NCBI GenBank assembly: GCA_002379985.1
Contig: DFVG01000013.1
Location: 24,070-88,069, forward strand
Direction: 5' to 3'
DNA: 64,000 bases
From: Flavobacteriaceae bacterium UBA4166
GTDB lineage: Bacteria; Bacteroidota; Bacteroidia; Flavobacteriales; Flavobacteriaceae
The number at the start of each line of letters is the position of its first letter. Position 1 is the stretch's first letter. Shown piece after piece: positions 35,445 through 43,601 of the stretch. Under the pieces are notes generated by a model. The model searched no databases. It was not told where the DNA came from and saw only the letters and a program-made list of their open reading frames with translations. The position numbers were made by a program, and so were the translations under genes.

Positions 35445-35938
35445 GACGATGAGGTTTTTTTCTGAATGGTTTCAGCGGAATTGATGAATGAGATACAAAA
35501 TGGATATTGATACAGTTCGCCTTTGTTGGCTTTAACCGTTGCCGAAATAATAGCGTACAATTCGAATACAAATATTCCGAAGAGCAAAATGGCCACAATT
35601 CCGAAGAGTATAAAATACCCCGACAAATTGGTAATATCATTGTACCCTACGTGGTGTACATGATGGTCTAAGGTTTCTACTAGCGACACAAAGTCTACCG
35701 CAAAGAACACAAAGAAGGGAAGGCATAGCAACCCGATAGCCAATGTGTATAATAATATACTAAGCTGAAAATTGATGGCTTGCCGTCCGTGTTCGTGTAC
35801 AAAAGGTTTGTCTTTATGAATGGTCCAAAGAATGAGCGGGGCGACAAAATTTCCCAACGGAAATAAGAATTTGCAAAATGTTGAAATGTGCATCAACGCT
35901 GCTACGTTCTTATCATTTTTTGAAGGCTGTTGTTCCAT
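35441..35938 (-). CDS. DUF4870 (TMEM-like) membrane protein
   Basis: 165 residues. NVAALMHISTFCKFLFPLGNFVAPLILWTIHKDKPFVHEHGRQAINFQLS near the N-terminus is the DUF4870 signature, with the polar HEHGRQAINFQ loop between helices; further helices at about 65-90 and 110-140. First gene of the PadR-controlled operon, directly behind the promoter and palindrome. Small integral membrane proteins of this family are frequent companions of PspC-type genes in Bacteroidota. Function not known. Confidence 0.88.
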   Translation of the reverse strand: MEQQPSKNDKNVAALMHISTFCKFLFPLGNFVAPLILWTIHKDKPFVHEHGRQAINFQLSILLYTLAIGLLCLPFFVFFAVDFVSLVETLDHHVHHVGYNDITNLSGYFILFGIVAILLFGIFVFELYAIISATVKANKGELYQYPFCISFINSAETIQKKTSSS

Positions 35939-35957
35939 GATTGATTGTTTTCTTATG

Positions 35958-35965
35958 CAAATATA
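35958..35965 (-). promoter_or_regulatory. -7 element of the DUF4870-PadR-PspC operon
   Basis: Minus-strand TATATTTG matches TAnnTTTG exactly, 19 bp from the DUF4870 start codon. Immediately upstream is the palindrome at 35961-35982. Confidence 0.65.
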
Positions 35966-35982
35966 TGTCTAAAGACAGGTAT
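35961..35982. promoter_or_regulatory. candidate PadR operator
   Basis: Perfect core palindrome TGTCT-AA-AGACA at 35966-35977, extended by ATA on the left and TAT on the right, each two bases outside the core. It lies in the promoter spacer, touching the -7 element, where a bound repressor would block the polymerase. PadR proteins bind such two-fold sites, and the operon encodes one, so autoregulation is a fair inference. Confidence 0.5.
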
Positions 35983-36070
35983 TATGTTACGCATAGTACC
36001 ATATATTAACATATTTTTAACATTTTACAGTTAAGAAAGGATTCAATATCTTCGAGTAAAAATTGAGCTC

Positions 36071-36529
36071 ATGTCTTTATCACCGCGTGCTATCAATACA
36101 TTTCTGCTCTTAAAATTGCCGGCTGCATTTTTTTGTGGCGTTCGTGCGAAAGCGTTAACAAAAACCGAGTGTATTACCTCGGTTCGCTTACGATGGATTA
36201 ATCAGAACCCTTTTAAATCAATGTTTTGGGCTGTTCAAGGCATGGCAGCAGAATTGAGTACCGGGGCGTTGGTCATGCAATGTATTCGGAATAGTGAAGC
36301 GCCTATTTCCATGTTAGTGGCAACGAACAAAGCTACGTTTTCCAAAAAGGCGAAAGGGCGAATTACTTTTACTTGTTCCGAAGGAGAAAAAATTCAGAAG
36401 GCCATTGATGCTGCAATTACCACAGGCGACGGTCAAACCTGTTGGATGCATTCCGAAGGAAAAGATGCAGAGGGGAACATCGTCTCGCAGTTTGCTTTTG
36501 AATGGACCGTGAAGGTGAAGTCGAAGTAA
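36071..36529 (+). CDS. DUF4442 hotdog-fold protein
   Basis: 152 residues. The hotdog family DUF4442 is recognised from PAAFFCGVRAKALTKTECITSVRLRWINQNPFKSMFWAVQGMAAELSTG near the N-terminus (the active-site helix region) and ISMLVATNKATFSKKAKGRITFTC in the middle. Relatives are thioesterase-like; the usual catalytic acid is not obvious here. Cytoplasmic. It lies alone between the PadR operon and the AIM24-like gene. A TATCTTCG (one mismatch from TAnnTTTG) sits 16 bp upstream. Confidence 0.75.
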   Translation: MSLSPRAINTFLLLKLPAAFFCGVRAKALTKTECITSVRLRWINQNPFKSMFWAVQGMAAELSTGALVMQCIRNSEAPISMLVATNKATFSKKAKGRITFTCSEGEKIQKAIDAAITTGDGQTCWMHSEGKDAEGNIVSQFAFEWTVKVKSK

Positions 36530-36586
36530 CTGCTGTAACATTTCTGCTAAATTCCTACCAATAGTAGCAACCAAAAATTCATATCT

Positions 36587-37390
36587 ATGCGCAACGCACA
36601 CGAAATCGATTTTCAGATCCACGGAGAAGAAATGCAATATGTTTCTATTGAACTTGACCCGAATGAGGGTGTTATTGCCGAAGCCGGAAGTTTTATGATG
36701 ATGGATAACGGTATCAAAATGGAAACCATCTTTGGTGACGGTTCCCAAAATGATAAAGGCTTTATGGGAAAGATCTTTGGTGCGGGAAAACGATTACTTA
36801 CCGGAGAGAGCCTATTTATGACCGCCTTCTACAATGTGACCAATGCCAAACGAGAGGTTTCTTTTGCAGCGCCCTATCCGGGCAAGGTAATGCCTTTGGA
36901 TCTTTCCATGATGGGGAATAAGTTTATCTGTCAAAAAGATGCCTTTCTTTGTGCCGCTAAAGGAGTTTCGATAGGGATTGAGTTCTCCAAGAAATTAGGA
37001 CGCGGACTCTTTGGAGGGGAAGGGTTTATTATGCAAAAGCTGGAAGGCGACGGGCTGGCGTTTGTTCATTCTGGAGGAAATACTTCCGTAAAGCAACTGG
37101 CACCGGGCGAAAAGCTGAAAGTTGACACCGGCTGTATTGTGGGCTTCGACCATACGGTAGATTACGATATTGAATTCGTTGGGGGTATCAAAAATACGCT
37201 CTTTGGGGGTGAAGGATTGTTTTTTGCAACACTTACCGGGCCGGGAACGGTCTACATTCAATCCTTGCCATTCAGCAGATTAGCAAAGCGTGTTTGGGCT
37301 GCTGCACCCAGAGGTGGAGGAAAGGATAAAGGGGAAGGAAGTATTTTAGGTGGATTAGGAGATTTGCTCGATGGGGATAATCGTTTCTAA
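36587..37390 (+). CDS. TIGR00266/AIM24-like protein
   Basis: 267 residues. The AIM24-type double-stranded beta-helix appears as HEIDFQIHGEEMQYVSIELDPNEGVIAEAGSFMMMD at the start, GAGKRLLTGESLFMTAFYN near 65-83, and GEKLKVDTGCIVGFD near 165-185, followed by the glycine-rich LFGGEGLFFATLTGPGTVYIQSLP and a C-terminal GGG.. DKGEG segment. The fold is shared with the mitochondrial AIM24 protein; bacterial members are of unknown role. Probably monocistronic. Confidence 0.88.
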   Translation: MRNAHEIDFQIHGEEMQYVSIELDPNEGVIAEAGSFMMMDNGIKMETIFGDGSQNDKGFMGKIFGAGKRLLTGESLFMTAFYNVTNAKREVSFAAPYPGKVMPLDLSMMGNKFICQKDAFLCAAKGVSIGIEFSKKLGRGLFGGEGFIMQKLEGDGLAFVHSGGNTSVKQLAPGEKLKVDTGCIVGFDHTVDYDIEFVGGIKNTLFGGEGLFFATLTGPGTVYIQSLPFSRLAKRVWAAAPRGGGKDKGEGSILGGLGDLLDGDNRF

Positions 37391-37503
37391 AGAGTTATTA
37401 ACATCCGTATTTCACTCAATAATTTTTCTTATATTTAATCCGCTAACAAAAAAATCCTGCCTATACACTACAACTACGTAACCTATTTAATTCACTATTA
37501 ACG

Positions 37504-37701
37504 ATGGCTAGAGCAATGTATGACTACACGAAAGCTGTGCTAAAGAAAGTTAGTTTTGATGTTAATTTGTTCTGTAAAGAGTTGAAGAAGGCGATGACGC
37601 GTTTACTTCCTTACGAAATTGAGGAATTAAAGATTTGGGTAGATGCTCTTGTAAAACAGAACCCGCAACTCAATCAATGTTTAATTCTTTTAAAACCTTA
37701 A
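37504..37701 (+). CDS. small conserved-looking basic protein
   Basis: 65 residues: MARAMYDYTKAVLKKVSFD, then FCKELKKAMTRLLPYEIEELKIWVDALVKQNPQLNQCLIL. Amphipathic, mostly helical, no signal peptide. I do not recognise it, but the frame starts at a sensible ATG, ends directly before a terminator (37706-37732) and does not overlap another gene, so it is likely real and separately transcribed. It may be a DNA- or RNA-binding accessory protein, but nothing in the sequence proves it. Confidence 0.65.
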   Translation: MARAMYDYTKAVLKKVSFDVNLFCKELKKAMTRLLPYEIEELKIWVDALVKQNPQLNQCLILLKP

Positions 37702-37705
37702 ATAG

Positions 37706-37732
37706 AAACCCTCGATCTTCGAGGGTTTTTTA
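37706..37732. terminator. terminator between the small protein gene and oxyR
   Basis: Stem AAACCCTCGA / TCGAGGGTTT around TCT, followed by T on the plus side. It overlaps the oxyR stop codon on the other strand and may serve both. Confidence 0.85.
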
Positions 37733-38665
37733 TTTTGTTGGGCTAATGATCTCAACATCTTGAAAGGCGATTGCCCCTCGAACTACTCCTGCTATGACAT
37801 CGTATAACGCATTGATGATTTGCATCTTCAATTCACTGCTGCTATAAATAACACTAACTTCTCGTGCGGGCTTTGGATCTGAAAAATGCCGTAGATTTTT
37901 TTGTAAGGCTTCGGAAAGATCTAAGGTGTGTAAATAGGGTAAAAGTGTCATTCCCAGCCCTTCATTGCTCAATTTTATCAAGGTTTCAAAACTACCGCTT
38001 TCCAACTGAAAGGTTTCTGAGGAGCTGAGTTGAGACGACTTACATAAATTCACAACTCCGTCGCGAAAGCAATGCCCATCTTCTAGCAACAAGATATCAT
38101 CAATCTCCAAGTCGTCTGAAGTTATCTGCGACTTCTTAGCGAGTCGATGACTTGACGGAATGTATCCCACAAACGGTTCGTAATACAACACACGCTTTTT
38201 TACTTTTTCTTGGTAGAGCGGTGTAGCGGCAATAGCGGCATCCAAATGCCCCTCCAAGAGTTTGGCAATGATCTCGTCTGTTGTTAATTCTTCTATTTTC
38301 AGCTGTACTTTCGAATATTTATTTGCAAAGTTCTTAAGGAACATTGGTAGGAGGGTAGGCATGATCGTCGGGATGATCCCCAATTTAAACTCACCACCAA
38401 TAAACCCTTTTTCTTGATCAACCACATCTTGCATACGTTCGGCTTCGTTCACAATATTTCGCGCCTGACTGACAATTTTAGCACCGATAGACGTCAATTC
38501 AATCGGTTTTTTACTTCGGTCAAAGATCTGAATATCCAATTCGTCTTCCAGCTTCTGAATTTGCATGCTAAGGGTAGGCTGTGTGACAAAGGTCTTTTCC
38601 GCAGCGCGTGTAAAATTTTGATACTCTGCTACTGCAAGGACATATTTCAATTGTGTAATGGTCAT
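37730..38665 (-). CDS. oxyR: OxyR, hydrogen peroxide-sensing LysR-type activator
   Basis: 311 residues from the ATG at 38665 (a GTG three bases earlier is unlikely). LysR winged helix at 1-60 (ITQLKYVLAVAEYQNFTRAAEKTFVTQPTLSMQIQKLEDEL) and an effector domain. The peroxide-sensing pair falls at Cys199 and Cys208 in EDGHCFRDGVVNLC, the same numbering as in E. coli OxyR. Peroxide oxidises Cys199 to form a disulfide with Cys208 and switches on catalase, alkyl hydroperoxide reductase and related genes. No such target is next to it here. A TATCTTTA promoter-like element and a palindrome lie upstream. Confidence 0.95.
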   Translation of the reverse strand: MTITQLKYVLAVAEYQNFTRAAEKTFVTQPTLSMQIQKLEDELDIQIFDRSKKPIELTSIGAKIVSQARNIVNEAERMQDVVDQEKGFIGGEFKLGIIPTIMPTLLPMFLKNFANKYSKVQLKIEELTTDEIIAKLLEGHLDAAIAATPLYQEKVKKRVLYYEPFVGYIPSSHRLAKKSQITSDDLEIDDILLLEDGHCFRDGVVNLCKSSQLSSSETFQLESGSFETLIKLSNEGLGMTLLPYLHTLDLSEALQKNLRHFSDPKPAREVSVIYSSSELKMQIINALYDVIAGVVRGAIAFQDVEIISPTK

Positions 38666-38681
38666 CACTCAAAAGTTTCCG

Positions 38682-38689
38682 TAAAGATA
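38682..38689 (-). promoter_or_regulatory. -7-like element of oxyR
   Basis: Minus-strand TATCTTTA, one mismatch from TAnnTTTG, 16 bp before the ATG at 38665. Confidence 0.4.
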
Positions 38690-38726
38690 CAATTAATCTA
38701 AAAAATCTATATTAAGAGAATTAAGT

Positions 38727-38744
38727 ATTATAAGTTCTTATAAT
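38727..38744. promoter_or_regulatory. perfect palindrome upstream of oxyR
   Basis: ATTATAAG-TT-CTTATAAT, 18 bp, about 40 bp upstream of the oxyR -7 element. A two-fold site at this distance suits an activator or autoregulator such as OxyR itself, although it does not match the classical ATAG-N7-CTAT pattern. Confidence 0.4.
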
Positions 38745-38745
38745 G

Positions 38746-38775
38746 AAAAAATGCTCAGCGAACACTGAGCATTTA
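38746..38775 (-). terminator. terminator of the DUF2141 gene
   Basis: Minus-strand hairpin with arms AAATGCTCAG / CTGAGCATTT and a loop of six, ending in T, about 20 bp after the stop codon at 38795. Confidence 0.85.
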
Positions 38776-38794
38776 TTTATCGTAGTGACTAGAC

Positions 38795-39205
38795 CTACAT
38801 CCGAATCTCTAGACGCAGTGGTTCAGCTCCTACTTCAAATTTTGCGTCGCTCCACTGTGGTGGCCCCATACTCATAACATTATTAGAAACACCATAAGGC
38901 TCTGCGGGCATTCCGTTAGGTTCAAAATCCAAACGTTTGTTCAGGTTTTTATCGTGAAATAAGCTAACGGCATAAGTCCCCTCTGGAATATTCTTAAACG
39001 TAGCGGTTGCTTTTCCGTCGATAATTTCAGCTTCTATCCCTTTGATAGGCGGTGCTTTCATAAAGGTTGCTTCGTCGTACAAGCCAATAACAATATTTCC
39101 TTTATCGCTGTTAACAGGAACGGTTACGGTGATATCCGTTCCTGTCTGTGCTTGAATAAAAAGAGATGTAATCGTGAGACAAAGTGTGGCGATAATTGTT
39201 TTCAT
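38795..39205 (-). CDS. DUF2141 exported protein
   Basis: 136 residues. Signal peptide (MKTIIATLCLTITSLFIQAQ), then a beta-sandwich of the DUF2141 family: VTVPVNSDKGNIVIGLYDEATFM, GKATATFKNIPEGTYAVSLFHDKNLNKRLDFEPNGMPAEPYGVSNN. The HDxNxNxxLD loop is the family signature and resembles a calcium-binding loop. Exported, function unknown. It has its own promoter (39231-39259) and terminator, so it is a single-gene unit. Confidence 0.88.
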   Translation of the reverse strand: MKTIIATLCLTITSLFIQAQTGTDITVTVPVNSDKGNIVIGLYDEATFMKAPPIKGIEAEIIDGKATATFKNIPEGTYAVSLFHDKNLNKRLDFEPNGMPAEPYGVSNNVMSMGPPQWSDAKFEVGAEPLRLEIRM

Positions 39206-39230
39206 GATGCGTTGTTTTAAGTTTCTGAAG

Positions 39231-39259
39231 CAAAGATGCTATGGTTACATCATTTCAAC
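39231..39259 (-). promoter_or_regulatory. promoter of the DUF2141 gene
   Basis: Minus-strand GTTG (39256-39259), 17 bp spacer, CATCTTTG (39231-39238); each box has one mismatch from TTTG and TAnnTTTG. Confidence 0.45.
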
Positions 39260-39310
39260 GAATCATTTCTACTCAACTGTAAGATGGGGTTACTGAACTG
39301 TAAAGAACCG

Positions 39311-40639
39311 TTATAAAATGCCTCGCGCTTTGATTTCAAGGTATTTGTTGATGGTGTTAACAGTGAGGTCTTCCGGTGCGGTGAGTACCGTCTGTATTCC
39401 GCGTTGTTGCAATTCGCGGACCATCACTTTTTTGTCATGTTCAAATTGTTTTGCGATGGTTTGATCGACTACTTCGGGAAGTGTGGTTGCTTCGGTTTGG
39501 ACCAATTGGCGTAATTCGGTGTTTTCAAAAAAGATAACCACTAGCACATGTTTTTTCGCAATGGCCTGAAGATAGGGGAGCTGGCGATGCAAAGCTGAAA
39601 TATGTTCAAAATTGGTATACAACAACAGTAAGCTACGCTGTGTAACGCGTCTCTTGATCAAACTGCGAAGCATTCCGAAGTCACTATCAAGAAAACGAGT
39701 GTCAATGTTGTAAAGCGTTTCCAAAATAGTATTTAGATACGTTTTCTTGGCTTGGGCTTTGAGAAAATTTCCAAGCGTATTAGAAAAGTCGATAAGCCCT
39801 ACCTTATCTCCTTTCTTAAAGGCAACATTGCTGAATGCGAGCGCACTATTGATGGCGTAATCTACCAGTTTTAATTCTTTGAAAGGCATTTTCATCACCC
39901 GACTGGTGTCTATGATCGAATAGATGGGTTGCATCTTTTCGTCTTGATACTGGTTGACCATGAGTCGGCCGTTTTTCGCTGTCGCCTTCCAATTCACGGT
40001 ACGAACATCATCTCCGCGAACGTATTCCTTGATCTGTTCAAACTCCATGGTGTGGCCAATCCGTCGTATTTTTTTGAGTCCGAATTGCGCCAATCGATTA
40101 TCGATGGCAAGAAAATCAAATTGTTTCATCTGTATGAACGACGGATAGACTTTCACCATTTGTTCATTATTAAAACTGTAGCGGCGGCGGATCAATCCCA
40201 GAACCGTACTCGCATAACAATTTAGTTTTCCGAAGCGATACTCTCCTCGATCAACAGGTCGTACTTGGTAGACCAAATCGTTTTTCTGTTTCGGGGCTAT
40301 AGAGAGCGAACGGTAAAAGTCTCTCTTTTGAAATTGAATTGGCAACTCATCAACGATTGCCACATGGAGCCGAAATGCATATCGATTTTGGAGTTGTATG
40401 ACCACATCATTGTGATCGCTATTAGAGAATTTTTCAGGTAAGAGACGTTGCCCCTCCAATCCCTTTCCTTGGTACAACATGACCATCTCGATCAATATTG
40501 TAAACCCCAGAAAAAGAACGATCACCCACGTAATTCCGTACAATTTTTCCCACCAAAAGGAGCACAAAAATAGCACGGCAACAACAGCCAACACGTAGAA
40601 AAACCGATGGCTGAGATAGAGCGATTTGAGTAGGTTCAT
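39311..40639 (-). CDS. DUF58 domain protein (MoxR-linked)
   Basis: 442 residues from the ATG at 40639; a GTG at 40642 overlaps the MoxR stop as TAGTG and is an alternative. Two membrane helices (about 12-50) precede the DUF58 region with YVRGDDVRTVNWKATAKNGRLMVNQYQDEK near 205-232, the family hallmark, and a von Willebrand-A-like C-terminal half (IYSIIDTSRVMKMPF, DKVGLIDFS, LLLYTNFEHISAL). DUF58 proteins work with MoxR ATPases, usually in envelope or protein-complex maturation. Direct coupling to moxR upstream supports this. Confidence 0.9.
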   Translation of the reverse strand: MNLLKSLYLSHRFFYVLAVVAVLFLCSFWWEKLYGITWVIVLFLGFTILIEMVMLYQGKGLEGQRLLPEKFSNSDHNDVVIQLQNRYAFRLHVAIVDELPIQFQKRDFYRSLSIAPKQKNDLVYQVRPVDRGEYRFGKLNCYASTVLGLIRRRYSFNNEQMVKVYPSFIQMKQFDFLAIDNRLAQFGLKKIRRIGHTMEFEQIKEYVRGDDVRTVNWKATAKNGRLMVNQYQDEKMQPIYSIIDTSRVMKMPFKELKLVDYAINSALAFSNVAFKKGDKVGLIDFSNTLGNFLKAQAKKTYLNTILETLYNIDTRFLDSDFGMLRSLIKRRVTQRSLLLLYTNFEHISALHRQLPYLQAIAKKHVLVVIFFENTELRQLVQTEATTLPEVVDQTIAKQFEHDKKVMVRELQQRGIQTVLTAPEDLTVNTINKYLEIKARGIL

Positions 40640-40641
40640 CA

Positions 40642-41640
40642 CTAGCGCGGTATTTCAATAGATTGAGCGATCATATCGATCACGGTTTCCGGCGTCATTC
40701 CTTCCATCTCTCGTTCCGGTGATAGGATCACACGGTGTCGAAGTACCGGCGTCATCATTTTCTTGACATCTTCCGGTGTTACGAAGTCTCTTCCTTGCAT
40801 GGCTGCATAAGCTTTGGAAGCATTCATAATAGCCAAAGAAGCACGCGGAGATCCCCCTAAATATAAATGAGGGTGGTTTCTGGTTTTGTCGACAATTTGA
40901 GCGATATAGGAGAAAATCTTTTCTTCCAACTGAATTTCCTGTACCAATTTACGATACGTTAGCAGCGAATCTGGTGAAAGTACAGAAGCAATAGCGTCTT
41001 GTGGAACGGCTAACTTGCGATCGTGATGGGTTTTTAAGATGGTGACTTCTTGTTCTAAAGAAGGATAGGTCACTTTAATCTTGAATAGAAAACGGTCTAA
41101 TTGCGCTTCCGGAAGCGCGTAGGTGCCTTCTTGCTCCACCGGGTTTTGGGTGGCTAGTACCATAAACGGATAGTCCATATCGTATTGTGTGCCATCCATC
41201 GTAATTTGACGTTCTTCCATTACTTCAAAGAGCGCTGCTTGTGTTTTGGCAGGCGCCCGGTTGATCTCATCAATGAGCACAACGTTTGAAAAAATGGGAC
41301 CGTGTTTGAATTCAAATTCTGATGTCTTCATATTCAGAACAGAGGTTCCTAAGACATCACTTGGCATAAGATCCGGTGTAAACTGAATTCTGCTAAAATT
41401 GGTTTTGAGGGTTTTCGCAAAAAGTTTAGCGGTGATGGTTTTTGCAATCCCGGGAACGCCTTCAATAAGTACGTGCCCTCCGGCCAAAAGACTTACAATG
41501 AGCAGTTCTATGAATTCTTCTTGTCCAATTATTACTTTTTGGAGCTCTTGTTTGATCTGCTCTGCTCCATTTTTAAGGTCCTCTAACGGGATGCGGCTGT
41601 TAAACGCCAAGGATTCGTTTTGTTCTTCAGGATGTTCCAT
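40642..41640 (-). CDS. MoxR-type AAA+ ATPase
   Basis: 332 residues. Walker A EGVPGIAKTITAKLFAKTL near 60, Walker B VVLIDEINRAPAKTQAALFEVMEE near 122, sensor VLATQNPVEQEGTYALPEAQLDRF near 160, and the C-terminal lid LGGSPRASLAIMNASKAYAAM. MoxR ATPases are chaperones that mature or remove partner complexes. Its start overlaps the end of the DUF4350 gene by 14 bp and its stop overlaps the DUF58 start, so translation is chained along the cluster. Confidence 0.95.
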   Translation of the reverse strand: MEHPEEQNESLAFNSRIPLEDLKNGAEQIKQELQKVIIGQEEFIELLIVSLLAGGHVLIEGVPGIAKTITAKLFAKTLKTNFSRIQFTPDLMPSDVLGTSVLNMKTSEFEFKHGPIFSNVVLIDEINRAPAKTQAALFEVMEERQITMDGTQYDMDYPFMVLATQNPVEQEGTYALPEAQLDRFLFKIKVTYPSLEQEVTILKTHHDRKLAVPQDAIASVLSPDSLLTYRKLVQEIQLEEKIFSYIAQIVDKTRNHPHLYLGGSPRASLAIMNASKAYAAMQGRDFVTPEDVKKMMTPVLRHRVILSPEREMEGMTPETVIDMIAQSIEIPR

Positions 41641-42844
41641 CGATCTTCGATTTAAATTCGGTAATGTGTTGGTATAAGTTCATAACATCTTCTTTAGAAA
41701 GGGTTGCTCTCTGTTGAAGCTGTTCTATTTCTGAAAATATTGTTTTGGTATCTTCCAATGTGTTATTGCTTCGGGCTGCAACGGCTTCCATAAAACGAGC
41801 ATTTAGATGCTCTGTAGGGACCCGTAAATGCACTCGAATGTACTCAAAAAACAACGCAATTTGCTTTTCGGTGATCTTGCGGTATTCCTTTTTATTGAGA
41901 TACATGCCTGCAATGGTACGTGTATATTCATAGGTTTTATTCTGTAACGGGGGCTGAATAGGAATGCTACGTTGTTTTCGTTTTCCTTCAAAAAGCACAA
42001 AAAGCAACATGCCAATGAGTACCGTGTAGTATGCCCATTTTAGGTGCTGATTGCTTAACAATAAATAGAGCGGAGAAATTTGGATGCGTTTTCCCGATTT
42101 GTAATATCCATCCCAAATGATAGGTCCGTCAGTAGGAAGGTAGGCCAATACGTTTTCGGTGTATCCAATATTTTCATCTTGAACCAAGAAGTAATTTGAA
42201 AATACTTCCGGTTGGTTATGAAGGTAGATCAGGCCATTTTCAAAGGGAACTTTCAAAAAATTGATATAATTATTTTGAAGCGCCAAGGTATCCTTATACA
42301 CATCTACAATGCCTAGCACTGTATGTTCTAAGGTGTCAATTTCTTCGAAATAGCGCACGGCGACATCTCTATCTAAATAATAGGGAGCCTTCGTTTTGAG
42401 CTCCGGATGTACTAATTCTAGAAGAGGTTCGGTAGCTAACTTGTCGACGAGAACGGCTGAATTCATGTCAAGCTGAAGCGTATCCAGCATTCGAGCCGAG
42501 TAGCTGGTGGAGGCCATAAAGAGGGTATTTCCTTGAGAGACCCAATGTAGCATAGCATTCAATTCAGCCTCTTCAAATAAAATGTAATCATTCAGAAAAA
42601 AGAAGGTACCCGAGAGGCTATCTTGCTCTATGACCTCAAAAGGAGGACGTGTATTCACTTGCATTCTATCGCCCAATTTGTCTTCCATTAAATCGTAAAG
42701 AACCTTACTGCCTAACGGAATTTTATCATCTTGATGATAACTAGGGAACCAATTAAGCGGCTTAGGTTGATTGGCTTCCAAATATACCAAGGCGGCAATG
42801 GCCAGCATCAATCCCAATATTAATATTTTTTGAAGCTTAGTCAT
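41627..42844 (-). CDS. DUF4350 domain membrane protein
   Basis: 405 residues from the ATG at 42844 (the open frame extends 20 codons further, over the preceding gene). One N-terminal membrane helix (MTKLQKILILGLMLAIAALVYL), a periplasmic DUF4350 domain (about 30-260, with DYILFEEAELNAMLHWVSQGNTLFMAS typical of the GATase-like fold), a second helix near 265-285 (WAYYTVLIGMLLFVLFEGKRK) and a cytoplasmic C-terminal helical part (about 300-400). It overlaps both neighbours by 8 and 14 bp. DUF4350 genes are common members of Bacteroidota MoxR clusters; the domain's function is unproven. Confidence 0.85.
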   Translation of the reverse strand: MTKLQKILILGLMLAIAALVYLEANQPKPLNWFPSYHQDDKIPLGSKVLYDLMEDKLGDRMQVNTRPPFEVIEQDSLSGTFFFLNDYILFEEAELNAMLHWVSQGNTLFMASTSYSARMLDTLQLDMNSAVLVDKLATEPLLELVHPELKTKAPYYLDRDVAVRYFEEIDTLEHTVLGIVDVYKDTLALQNNYINFLKVPFENGLIYLHNQPEVFSNYFLVQDENIGYTENVLAYLPTDGPIIWDGYYKSGKRIQISPLYLLLSNQHLKWAYYTVLIGMLLFVLFEGKRKQRSIPIQPPLQNKTYEYTRTIAGMYLNKKEYRKITEKQIALFFEYIRVHLRVPTEHLNARFMEAVAARSNNTLEDTKTIFSEIEQLQQRATLSKEDVMNLYQHITEFKSKIDGTS

Positions 42845-43601
42845 GATGGGATTGAATGTTCTTCTCGAGTTGCACAAAGGTGCTTTCCGCTTTGCGATAA
42901 TCACTTTCTGTTACAGAAAAGTTTCCGTACCAAATATAATCGTATAGTTTGGTGACCCTTTGAAACCCTTGCTTCAGTTGTGTGGCGATCAATTCTTGAA
43001 GGTAATCTGCATTTGTTTTATCAAATTCATAGTCAATAAGTTCTCGTTCCGACAATTCCTTCAGAATAAATAAATAATAATACCGAACCGCACCACGATA
43101 ATCTTTTTGTTCTAAGGCTTGGGCAATTAATTTTTTAATGTCTTTGGAACGAATAATTTCTTCCTCTTCGGTAAAAAATACCTCAGGCTTCTCTTTAGGG
43201 GTAAAAAATTTGGTACCCGGATTCAATTTGTAAAACAACCAAATAACAAAAATGACAATTCCTGCTATAATGAGGTATGGCAAGGCTCTCACCAAGACCG
43301 CCCAAAAACCACTTACCTCGCCGCCAAACAACCAACGTAGAAATTGATTCCACCACCGGCTAACCCAACGTTTAAAACGCGTCCACCAGTTATCTTCCGC
43401 GGTAATTTCAATATATTGATAGTCGGTGTCACCCTTATATCGTTCCAGCATGTCACGGTCTAAAGAAAGCGGTTGCAATCCCTCTGTGGAATCGTATTGA
43501 ACAACAGGGGCTTTGTCAGGTTTTAGCGCAGTACTATCTTGCGCCCACAGGAAAGACCCTGTGAGGAAAATGTACATCCAAAACCAGCCTAGTTTATACA
43601 T
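42837..43601 (-). CDS. DUF4129 domain membrane protein
   Basis: 254 residues from the ATG at 43601; the longer frame to 43670 runs into the previous gene and lacks a reason for use. Signal-like N-terminus (MYKLGWFWMYIFLTGSFLWAQ), a periplasmic/linker section, a membrane helix near 118-140 (LVRALPYLIIAGIVIFVIWLFY), and the DUF4129 helical domain at about 185-250 (DYRGAVRYYYLFILKELSERELIDYEFDKTNADYL). In other bacteria DUF4129 is fused to transglutaminase-like enzymes; here the domain is alone. 8-bp overlaps on both sides. Confidence 0.87.
   Translation of the reverse strand: MYKLGWFWMYIFLTGSFLWAQDSTALKPDKAPVVQYDSTEGLQPLSLDRDMLERYKGDTDYQYIEITAEDNWWTRFKRWVSRWWNQFLRWLFGGEVSGFWAVLVRALPYLIIAGIVIFVIWLFYKLNPGTKFFTPKEKPEVFFTEEEEIIRSKDIKKLIAQALEQKDYRGAVRYYYLFILKELSERELIDYEFDKTNADYLQELIATQLKQGFQRVTKLYDYIWYGNFSVTESDYRKAESTFVQLEKNIQSHHD

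Noticed and set aside
36314..36748. 144-codon minus-strand frame across the DUF4442 and AIM24-like genes
   Set aside because: It crosses two well-supported genes and the gap between them; no sign of a real product.
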